DNA of 64,000 nucleotides, taken from Hymenobacter sp. BT559. Its GTDB lineage: Bacteria; Bacteroidota; Bacteroidia; Cytophagales; Hymenobacteraceae. The position numbers were made by a program, and so were the translations under genes. Below the pieces are notes generated by a model. The model did no database searches, was not told where the DNA came from, and saw only the letters and a program-made list of their open reading frames with translations. Position 1 is the first letter of the stretch. Every line of letters starts with the position of its first letter. Below are positions 58,025-64,000 of this stretch, piece after piece. The DNA is taken from assembly GCF_016427535.1 (NCBI RefSeq), contig NZ_JAELXV010000005.1, positions 361,547 to 425,546 of the forward strand. Direction: 5' to 3'.

Positions 58025-58122
58025 ACTGTCATTGCGAGCGCAGTGAAGCAACTGCGCCTGTTAAGTTGCGCCGCCCGGGTTCTGTTCGGGTGCGATTGCT
58101 TTGCTGCGCTCGCAATGACAGT
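58025..58122. repeat. Long palindromic intergenic element (GCGAGCGCAG/GAAGCAA)
   Basis: The left arm is ACTGTCATTGCGAGCGCAG then TGAAGCAACTGCGCC (58025-58059). The right arm (about 58087-58122) is its complement with about five mismatches and ends CGCAATGACAGTC. It is nearly the same sequence as the element at 8380-8464. It lies between dapB and lepB. Confidence 0.85.
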
Positions 58123-58182
58123 CAACCTTGTTGTTTCTTTGCCAGATAATTTATCGGCTAGCTTCGGCTTGCTCTTCGTTTC

Positions 58183-59352
58183 ATGCTCGTTCGCAAAAAA
58201 GACCCGACCGCCCCGCCGCCCCCGCCCAAGAGCAAATCCCGCGAATGGGTTGATTCCTTGCTGTTTGCCATCATCGCGGCCACGCTCATTCGCTGGGCTA
58301 CGTTTGAGGCGTACACCATCCCGTCGCCGAGCATGGAAAACTCGCTGCTGGTGGGCGACTACCTGTTTGTGAGCAAGCTGCACTACGGGCCCATTACGCC
58401 GCAAACGCCGCTGCAGGTGCCCCTGACGCACCAAACGGTGCCGATTCTGAACGTCAAGAGCTACTCCGACGCTATTCAGCTGCCTACTTACCGCTTTCCG
58501 GGTTTTAGCAGCATCAAGCGCAACGACGTGGTGGTGTTTCACGTGCCCCACGAAAGTCAATATCCGGCCGACTTGCGCACCAATTACATCAAGCGGTGCG
58601 TGGCGGTGGCCGGCGATACTATCTCTATCCGTAGCGGGCAGGTGTACCTCAATGGCCAGCCCGGCGTCCTTGCGGGGCAGCTGCAAACCACCTATTTCAT
58701 GGAGGTAGCTTCGGCCAATGATGAGGTGCGCCAGGCGCTGCACGACCAGGGTGTGGTAGACTACACCCAGCCTGACGGCATACCCGCCCTCAGCAGCAAC
58801 ACGCAGGATGCCAAGAAGCTAGGCTACTACATCAGCTGCACGGTGCCGGTGGCCGACTACTTCAAGAAGCAGCCCTACGTGAAATCGATGGAGGTATACG
58901 ACGGTGACCTGCCGCCCAACAGCCTGTTTCCGGACGTGGTTGACAAATATGGCTCGGAGGCGCGCAGCGCCACGCCCCGCGGCTGGGGCCTCGACACCTA
59001 CGGCCCGCTACCTGTGCCCAAAAAAGGCCAAACCATTGCGCTAAGCCCCGGCAACGCGGCCATCTACTACAAGATAGTGGCCCAATATGAGCACAACGCA
59101 AACGTGACCTGGGACAACACCACGGGCATGATTTTGCAGGATGGCAAGCCGCTAACCAGCTACACCATCAAGCAGAACTACTACTGGATGATGGGCGATA
59201 ACCGCCACAACTCGGAAGACTCGCGCTTCTGGGGCTTTGTGCCCGAAGACCACATCGTGGGCAAGGCCGTGCTCATCTGGCTATCGGTGGACCCCTTCGG
59301 TGACTTCTGGCACAAAGTGCGCTGGAACCGGCTGTTCCATACTATTGATTAG
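58183..59352 (+). CDS. lepB: Signal peptidase I
   Basis: This 389-residue inner-membrane serine protease removes signal peptides. The membrane anchor (about 23-40) leads directly to TIPSPSMENSLLVGDYLFVSKLHYG with catalytic Ser50. The general base Lys137 is in YIKRCVAVAGDTISI. The final box D is MMGDNRHNSEDSRFWGFVPEDHIVGKAV. A long insertion between boxes C and D (about 165-290) is usual for Bacteroidota. The Pro/Lys-rich N-terminus is cytoplasmic. Confidence 0.95.
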   Translation: MLVRKKDPTAPPPPPKSKSREWVDSLLFAIIAATLIRWATFEAYTIPSPSMENSLLVGDYLFVSKLHYGPITPQTPLQVPLTHQTVPILNVKSYSDAIQLPTYRFPGFSSIKRNDVVVFHVPHESQYPADLRTNYIKRCVAVAGDTISIRSGQVYLNGQPGVLAGQLQTTYFMEVASANDEVRQALHDQGVVDYTQPDGIPALSSNTQDAKKLGYYISCTVPVADYFKKQPYVKSMEVYDGDLPPNSLFPDVVDKYGSEARSATPRGWGLDTYGPLPVPKKGQTIALSPGNAAIYYKIVAQYEHNANVTWDNTTGMILQDGKPLTSYTIKQNYYWMMGDNRHNSEDSRFWGFVPEDHIVGKAVLIWLSVDPFGDFWHKVRWNRLFHTID

Positions 59353-59390
59353 CAGCGGGCTATAAATTAGCTCGACCCTGGGCCCCTCGG

Positions 59391-59414
59391 TGGAATCTTC
59401 GCCGGGGGGGCCTT
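59391..59414 (+). terminator. Weak hairpin after lepB
   Basis: GGCCCCTCGG and CCGGGGGGGCC can pair imperfectly about 40 bp past the lepB stop. The T-run is poor, so the terminator call is weak. Confidence 0.35.
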
Positions 59415-59471
59415 GTTCATATGGGTGAAATCTAGTAGCTTGCAGCGTAACTAGAATTTCGCCTACCGTAT

Positions 59472-59966
59472 ATGGACCAAAAAGTGCTTGTACTCAATGG
59501 CGATTACACCGCCATTACCTTATGCAGTGTACAGAAAGCCTTCGTGCTTTTATTTCTGGATAAAGCTGAGATGGTGGCTAAGTCGGAGAGCGGTGTGATG
59601 CGCACGATTTCGCAGGCTTTTCCTAAGCCCAGCATTATCCGGCTAGCCCGCTACGTGCGGGTGCCTTACAAAGGCATTGCCCTTAGCCGCCACAACATCT
59701 TTAAGCGTGACCAGTACGAGTGCCAGTACTGCGGCTCGCCTAAAAACCTGACCCTCGACCACGTGCTGCCCCGCTCGCGCGGCGGCGACTCGGGCTGGAC
59801 CAACCTCGTAGCTGCCTGCTCGCGCTGCAACCACGCCAAGGGCCAGCGCACACCATCAGAGGCTAACATGCCCTTGCGCACGCAGCCCAAAAAACCCACC
59901 CTAGCGGGCTTCTTGAAGCTATCGGCCGGTACGCTCGACCAGAACTGGCACGCCTACCTAGGTTAG
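59472..59966 (+). CDS. HNH endonuclease
   Basis: This is a 164-residue protein. An N-terminal half (DQKVLVLNGDYTAITLCSVQKAFVLLFLDKAEMV) precedes a compact HNH domain: YECQYCGSPKNLTLDHVLPRSRGGDSGWTNLVAACSRCNHAKGQRTP. It has the two CxxC zinc pairs, the Asp-His of the first H, the Asn in WTNL and the final His. Such stand-alone genes are widespread in Bacteroidota. A DNA-repair or general nicking role is possible, but its target is unknown. It does not look like a homing or mobile element. Confidence 0.9.
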   Translation: MDQKVLVLNGDYTAITLCSVQKAFVLLFLDKAEMVAKSESGVMRTISQAFPKPSIIRLARYVRVPYKGIALSRHNIFKRDQYECQYCGSPKNLTLDHVLPRSRGGDSGWTNLVAACSRCNHAKGQRTPSEANMPLRTQPKKPTLAGFLKLSAGTLDQNWHAYLG

Positions 59967-60002
59967 CCTTAATGCAGACCGAATTATGCTGCGGTTATTA
60001 TA

Positions 60003-60041
60003 AAAAAAGCTCCTGACCTAGGTAGGTCAGGAGCTTTTTAT
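60003..60041. terminator. Bidirectional intrinsic terminator
   Basis: AAAAAGCTCCTGACCT pairs perfectly with AGGTCAGGAGCTTTTT across AGGT between the convergent HNH gene (ends 59966) and the hydrolase (ends 60057). The top of the stem holds CCTAGG. Confidence 0.92.
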
Positions 60042-60056
60042 TGAATAGAAAGAAGC

Positions 60057-60968
60057 TTAGTATGAGCTGCGGTTGTCGCTGTCGTCGCGGTCGGCTACGT
60101 TGTCACTTTCGCTAAAGTCCTCCGATACGGGCTGGCCGCTTACGAAGGTCAGAATGTCACGGTTGAGACGGTCTTGCGCAGTTACGTTCAAGCCGTGGGG
60201 CTCGCCATCATATACTACTAGCTGGGCATTGGGCACCAGCTTCACGGCCTGTTCGGCGCTGTTTTCTAGGGGTACCGTTTTGTCGGAGCTGCCATGGATG
60301 AAAACGGCGGGCACCTTGATAGTAGCTAGGTCACCGCGGAAGTCGGTTTCGCTCCAAGCCTTCACACAAGCGGTAGTAGCGCGGGGCGAGGCGGGCAGGG
60401 CCAGGCTCAGGCTCCAGTCGAGGGTAGCCTGGCTCACGGGCTTGCTGATGATGCCTGCTCCGTAAAATTTCTTACCAAAGTCGCTGAGGAAGCCCGGACG
60501 GTCTTTGCCTAGGTTCTCAATCATGTCGTCGAACGTCGACTTATCAACGCCATTGGGGTTGTCATCGGTTTTGAGCAAGTAGGGCGTCACGGCGCTTACA
60601 AACATAACGCGGCTTACGCGGGCGCCGTTGTAGCGGCTCATGTAGCGGGCTACTTCGCCGCCACCCATCGAGAAGCCCACTAGAGTCACGTTTTGCAGGT
60701 CAAGCGTATCGAGTACTGCTTTTAGGTCGTCGGCCAGGGTATCGTAGTCGTAGCCATCCCAGGGCTTGTCGGAATAACCAAAGCCGCGGCGGTCATAGGC
60801 CACTACGCGCTTGTTGTGCAGCGGCAACTCGGCCAGTTGATACTCCCAAGAAGCGGCGCTGAGCGGCCAGCCGTGAATGAGTACAATGGGGTCGCCTTGA
60901 CCGTAGTCGCAATAGTGCAGTTCAATGGCCTTGCCGTGAGCATCTTGGCCAACTTTGATGAGATTCAT
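60057..60968 (-). CDS. Alpha/beta hydrolase (cofactor-free haloperoxidase/esterase type)
   Basis: This is a 303-residue hydrolase. The oxyanion loop is in VLIHGWPLSAASWEYQ, the nucleophile Ser is in LVGFSMGGGEVARYMSRY, a probable Asp lies in FIHGSSDKTVPL, and the His is in EPHGLNVTAQDRLN. This pattern matches the haloperoxidase/arylesterase (perhydrolase-like) group. No signal peptide is visible. The last 25 residues are acidic (DFSESDNVADRDDSDNRSSY) and extend beyond the core fold. Its real substrate is unknown. Confidence 0.9.
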   Translation of the reverse strand: MNLIKVGQDAHGKAIELHYCDYGQGDPIVLIHGWPLSAASWEYQLAELPLHNKRVVAYDRRGFGYSDKPWDGYDYDTLADDLKAVLDTLDLQNVTLVGFSMGGGEVARYMSRYNGARVSRVMFVSAVTPYLLKTDDNPNGVDKSTFDDMIENLGKDRPGFLSDFGKKFYGAGIISKPVSQATLDWSLSLALPASPRATTACVKAWSETDFRGDLATIKVPAVFIHGSSDKTVPLENSAEQAVKLVPNAQLVVYDGEPHGLNVTAQDRLNRDILTFVSGQPVSEDFSESDNVADRDDSDNRSSY

Positions 60969-61148
60969 AAAGGAGAAGCGTAGAATGGAGAAAAACCTGG
61001 TCGGCTATACGCAGGGGTTTCGCAATAGATTGTTAAAGTCATAATTTTATAACCTTATAGCGTAGGGCTTAGCTAGGCTGGCGGCGTCCAGCACGATGCT
61101 ACCTAGGCGGTAGGCGTTGGCTCCGCTCTTATCTCCTTCCTTTGTGCT

Positions 61149-62399
61149 ATGAAACGCTCCCTGTGCGCCCTGGCGGTGCTGTTTGCCCTAGCGGCCTGCC
61201 ATACCCAAACCAGCCAGCCCGGCACCACTACCGAAACCGGCACTACGGCCGACGCGCCGGCCGCCGGCCAAGCCGCCGTGACTAACTCGCCCGGCACGGC
61301 CTATCAGGTATACCGCGCGCTGCTGCCGGACCAAGCCGATAGCATTACGCTGCATTTGGTACCGGCGCCTCGCAGCTTTAGCGACCCCCAAGGCACCGGT
61401 AGCTATGGCAGCTACTACACTTCCGATGGGCACCCCTACTCCTTGATGAGCCAGCCCAGCGCTGCTCCTGATAGCGTTATTCTTTTCGACGCCAGCCCCG
61501 AAAAAGCAGTGGGCCCGCAGGGCGACAACCTCTTCTGGCGCCTGCGTCGCCAGTCGGGCCACGCCGACCTAGCAGGCACCGTGGGCGGGCAGCCCGTGCG
61601 CCTGCGCGCCGTGTCGCCCGCGGCGGGGGCGCTCACATTTGTGGTGCGCTACTTTGCCGACTCGGCCGCGGCTTTCCCCAAGGAAGCTAAGTCGCCGGTG
61701 GGCCACATTAGTGTGCAGGCGCTGGTGCCACTAGGTGGCACCGAGAAAACCCGTACTACCCTTGAGGACAACATGCTGCGCGACCTGCGCGGCGATACGC
61801 TGGATGGCTTGCCCACCATGCCCTTAGCCACGCTGTACAAGCAGCAGCGGCAGCAGTTCTTTCAGGACTACCGCCAAGATGCCACTGATAGTCGCCCCGC
61901 CCCGGCCGATACGGCCGGCATCGGGCCTTTTGGCATTGGCATGAACTACGAAGACCAAACGGCCACTTATGTACTATACCAGCAGGGTAATTTGCTGAGC
62001 CTAGGGTTCTTTCACTACAATTTCAGTGGTGGTGCCCACGGCAACTATGGCCTGACGCCTGCTAGCTACGACTTGCGCACCGGCCGCCGCCTGCGCTACG
62101 ATGACATTTTCCGGCCCACGGCCGCGCGGCAACTGCCCGCGCTACTGGGCCAGGCTGTGCGCCCCTTGCTAGGCCTGCGGCCCGGCGAGCCACTCGACAA
62201 GCAGCTGTTTGTGACTAAAATGCCCGTTACGCACCATGTGTTTCTGACAGCAAGCGGCGCCGTTTTTGTGTATCAGCCCTATGAAATTGCGTCTTATGCG
62301 CAGGGCGAGATTCACGTATTTGTGCCGTTGGCGTCGTTGCGCCCGCTGCTGCGCGATGACTTGCCCCTGCCTGCGGCCGCCAACGTAGCCGCCCGCTAA
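61149..62399 (+). CDS. DUF3298/RsiV-type lipoprotein
   Basis: This is a 416-residue protein. The lipoprotein signal ends LAACHTQ (lipobox), followed by a Thr/Ala/Gly-rich linker. The C-terminal half has FFHYNFSGGAHGNYGLTPASYDLRTGRRLRYDDIF and later VFVYQPYEIASYAQGEIHVFVPL, the pattern of the DUF3298 domain seen at the C-terminus of RsiV and similar envelope proteins. The role is unknown; a lysozyme- or glycan-sensing role as in RsiV is possible but not shown here. Confidence 0.85.
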   Translation: MKRSLCALAVLFALAACHTQTSQPGTTTETGTTADAPAAGQAAVTNSPGTAYQVYRALLPDQADSITLHLVPAPRSFSDPQGTGSYGSYYTSDGHPYSLMSQPSAAPDSVILFDASPEKAVGPQGDNLFWRLRRQSGHADLAGTVGGQPVRLRAVSPAAGALTFVVRYFADSAAAFPKEAKSPVGHISVQALVPLGGTEKTRTTLEDNMLRDLRGDTLDGLPTMPLATLYKQQRQQFFQDYRQDATDSRPAPADTAGIGPFGIGMNYEDQTATYVLYQQGNLLSLGFFHYNFSGGAHGNYGLTPASYDLRTGRRLRYDDIFRPTAARQLPALLGQAVRPLLGLRPGEPLDKQLFVTKMPVTHHVFLTASGAVFVYQPYEIASYAQGEIHVFVPLASLRPLLRDDLPLPAAANVAAR

Positions 62400-62488
62400 A
62401 CCAGGTACCTAGAGTGGGCCCAGCGAGCCAGGCGCTATTTTGCGGCCTGAGTAGCTGGCCCGCCCTAGGTGCCACTCCTGCCCCTGCC

Positions 62489-63088
62489 ATGCTTGCTAAC
62501 CCGACCCACTTCGCCGAAGCCATCCGCCTGTTTGACGCCGCCAATAGCGAGGACCCAAACCTCGAAACCGGCGACGATGGCCAGCCCCTTGCGAAGGAGC
62601 TGCTGTATGCCCAGCGCATGACGGCCTGCCTGGCCCGCGTGGCGCCCGATGCCCCCGAGGCCGTGCAGCTCGCGGCGCGCTGCCAGCACATTCGGCGCTG
62701 GAGCATCCCTAGGTCCGACTTCCCGATGACGCGCCCCGGCTACCACCAGTGGCGCAACACGCTCAAGAAGTACCACGCCGAGCTAGCGGGTCAGCTCATG
62801 GCTCAGGCCGGCTACGGCCCTGAGCTTATCGAGCGCGTGCAGCAGTTGGTGCAGAAGCTTCGCCTCAAGGATGACCCCGAGGTGCAGTTGCTGGAAGATG
62901 TTATTTGCCTAGTGTTTCTGGAATACTATTTCCTGCCCTTCGCCGCGCAGCATCCCGAAGACAAGGTGCTAGAGATAGTGCAGAAAACCTGGCCCAAAAT
63001 GACGGAGCGCGGCCACGCCTTGGCCTTGCAGCTGCCCTTCACGCCCGAGGCGCTAGCGCTGATAACGAAGGCCCTAGGTGCTGCCTAG
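62489..63088 (+). CDS. DUF4202 family protein
   Basis: This is a 199-residue cytoplasmic, mostly helical protein. Recognisable family segments are FAEAIRLFDAANSEDPN, ELLYAQRMTACL, HIRRWSIPRSDFPMTRPGYHQWR and VQLLEDVICLVFLEYYF. DUF4202 genes tend to sit near siroheme and sulfur-assimilation genes, and here the next gene is the siroheme enzyme CobA, read convergently with a 15-bp overlap at the stops. The biochemical function is unknown. The ATG at 62489 is chosen over the extension from 62414. Confidence 0.88.
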   Translation: MLANPTHFAEAIRLFDAANSEDPNLETGDDGQPLAKELLYAQRMTACLARVAPDAPEAVQLAARCQHIRRWSIPRSDFPMTRPGYHQWRNTLKKYHAELAGQLMAQAGYGPELIERVQQLVQKLRLKDDPEVQLLEDVICLVFLEYYFLPFAAQHPEDKVLEIVQKTWPKMTERGHALALQLPFTPEALALITKALGAA

Positions 63089-63817
63089 GCGCTCCCCGAT
63101 ACCCACAACGTCGCCGATGAAGAGGATGGCCGGGTACGTAATGCCGGCCTCCGCTACTAGCTTAGGCAAGTCTTGCACGCGCCCTACCACGACTTTGCGC
63201 TGCGGTAGCGACGCGTGCATAACGGCGGCGGCGGGCATGTCGCCGCGGCCCTCCTGCACGTAAGTAGCCACTATTTCGGGCAGCTTCTTCATACCCATGT
63301 AGATAACCACCGTCGAGTTGCTTTGCATGGCCAGGCGCAGGTCGGCCGAGAGCGAGCCGTCCTTTTTGGTGCCCGTCAGCACCCAAAATCCTTCACTGAC
63401 CACGCGGTGCGTAAGCGGAATGTCCTCAAAGCCCACGGCCTGCATACTCGAGATGCCCGGCACATAGTGCGCCGCTATGCCGTGGCTGCGAGCAAACAGC
63501 ATCTCCTCGAAGCCCCGCCCAAAAATGAATGGGTCGCCGCCCTTCAGGCGAATAACGCGGCCTTTGGCGAGAGCTTTCTCCTTAATTAGGTCATGGATAA
63601 CCTCCTGGGGGGTGTACTCGCCGTAGGGTTTTTTGCCCACGTAGATGCACTCACACGCCGTGGGCGCCAGCGAGAGCAGTTCCTGGTTGGCGAGGTTATC
63701 GTATAGAATAACGTTGGCCGTTTGCAGAATGCGGTAGGCTTTCAGGGTCAGTAGCTCGGGGTCGCCGGGGCCGGCGCCTACTACATAGAGTTCGGGAAGA
63801 GGGGGCGGATGAGCCAT
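63074..63817 (-). CDS. cobA: Uroporphyrinogen-III C-methyltransferase
   Basis: This 247-residue enzyme methylates uroporphyrinogen III to precorrin-2, the start of siroheme and cobalamin synthesis. It has the SAM-dependent tetrapyrrole methylase motifs: LYVVGAGPGDPELLTLKAYRILQ (N-terminal Gly-rich), VIRLKGGDPFIFGRGFEEM, and FEDIPLTHRVVSEGFWVLTGTKKDG. The C-terminus is normal, so no CysG dehydrogenase or ferrochelatase domain is fused. The start at 63817 (MAHPPPLPE) is preferred over 63838. It overlaps the convergent DUF4202 gene by 15 bp. An AT-rich spacer and palindrome follow its 5' end. Confidence 0.94.
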   Translation of the reverse strand: MAHPPPLPELYVVGAGPGDPELLTLKAYRILQTANVILYDNLANQELLSLAPTACECIYVGKKPYGEYTPQEVIHDLIKEKALAKGRVIRLKGGDPFIFGRGFEEMLFARSHGIAAHYVPGISSMQAVGFEDIPLTHRVVSEGFWVLTGTKKDGSLSADLRLAMQSNSTVVIYMGMKKLPEIVATYVQEGRGDMPAAAVMHASLPQRKVVVGRVQDLPKLVAEAGITYPAILFIGDVVGIGERLGST

Positions 63818-63932
63818 AAACAGCGTGGCAGAAAGCACAAAGGAAAGAGCGCGGCTATTAGCACCAATAATGAACTAGCCTATCGTTCCGAAACCCTGCA
63901 CTGAATAATTATCGCAATTTCTAAAACAACCC

Positions 63933-64000
63933 CCTATAAATTGAGGGTCACTTTATAAAAATTAATATTAATTTTTATAAAGTGACCCTCAATTTATAGG
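63933..64000. repeat. Perfect 68-bp AT-rich palindrome at the window edge
   Basis: The left arm 63933-63966 (CCTATAAATTGAGGGTCAC, then TTTATAAAAATTAAT) and the right arm 63967-64000 are exact complements with no loop. The palindrome reaches the last base and may continue outside. Its low GC is unlike the rest of the window, and it is not a member of the TGTCAT family. Confidence 0.85.

Noticed and set aside
58043..58372. Plus-strand ORF between dapB and lepB
   Set aside because: It runs through the palindromic element and then lepB in another frame; it has no protein-like composition.
58535..58550. Possible parS half site (TGTTTCACGTG) inside lepB, close to parAB
   Set aside because: Only the left half matches the usual TGTTTCACGTGAAACA; the right half is CCCCA. 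It encodes normal lepB residues (VFHVPH), so a chance match is likelier.
59472..59966. HNH gene as a sign of a mobile intron, homing element or restriction system
   Set aside because: No split gene, intron structure, methyltransferase or integrase is nearby. Stand-alone HNH proteins of this type are common in Bacteroidota chromosomes.
1..64000. Palindromic elements as a CRISPR array or as tRNA genes
   Set aside because: Copies are isolated, kilobases apart and lack spacers of regular length. Their arms are far too long and regular for tRNA, and no cloverleaf with TTC-loop signals was found.

Overview
The window looks like chromosomal core sequence from a GC-rich (about 60 %) member of the Bacteroidota, most like Hymenobacter or a close relative. 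The evidence is two secreted proteins with type IX secretion (T9SS) C-terminal sorting domains, several upstream sites matching the Bacteroidota -7 promoter element TAnnTTTG, the gene order parA-parB-DUF5683-dapB-lepB, and a fused SerB-SerA protein. There is no rRNA in the window, so the genus is an inference. I see no tRNA, CRISPR array, transposase, integrase or prophage gene.

Layout. 0-31 kb is a mosaic of single genes and short operons: a possible gene fragment running off the left edge, a T9SS-sorted protein, a GH13 amylase, an SMR efflux pump, a dehydrogenase/TetR divergent pair, an M1 peptidase, a set of redox enzymes (nitroreductase, VOC protein, aldo/keto reductase, MDR reductase, zinc alcohol dehydrogenase, azoreductase), a secreted transglutaminase, a YetF-like protein with an AraC regulator, an outer-membrane barrel, SerB-SerA, a second T9SS protein with a beta-propeller, a PBP4-type peptidase, and an overlapping four-gene signalling cassette (two paralogous multi-span proteins, a histidine kinase and a response regulator).

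32.6-45 kb is a full branched-chain amino acid cluster: leuA-leuC-leuD-leuB, then a control region, then a methyltransferase and ilvD-ilvB-ilvN-ilvC-ilvA. The control region (37.2-37.5 kb) holds two tandem leader-peptide ORFs rich in Val, Ile and Leu. Each is followed by a hairpin with a T-run, and in each the end of the leader ORF can pair with part of that hairpin. This is the layout of classical ribosome-mediated transcription attenuation, here doubled. It is the strongest candidate for something little described. 45-64 kb has a beta-helix exoprotein, pyrG, yidC, two DUF6438 lipoproteins, a peptide-binding lipoprotein, a metallo-hydrolase, the parAB/dapB/lepB cluster, an HNH nuclease, an alpha/beta hydrolase, a DUF3298-type lipoprotein, DUF4202 and cobA.

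DNA-level signals over the whole window are as notable as the genes. (1) CCTAGG occurs about 97 times by hand count, roughly five times the random expectation, in coding and intergenic DNA. (2) Long intergenic palindromes with TGTCAT...ATGACA ends and GCGAAGCA cores recur in at least seven gaps. A second palindrome family (GCGCGGACTTTGTAGTCC) lies beside the ilv genes. (3) A 23-bp operator-like element is shared by azoR and an unknown gene. (4) The window ends in a perfect 68-bp AT-rich palindrome that reaches the last base.
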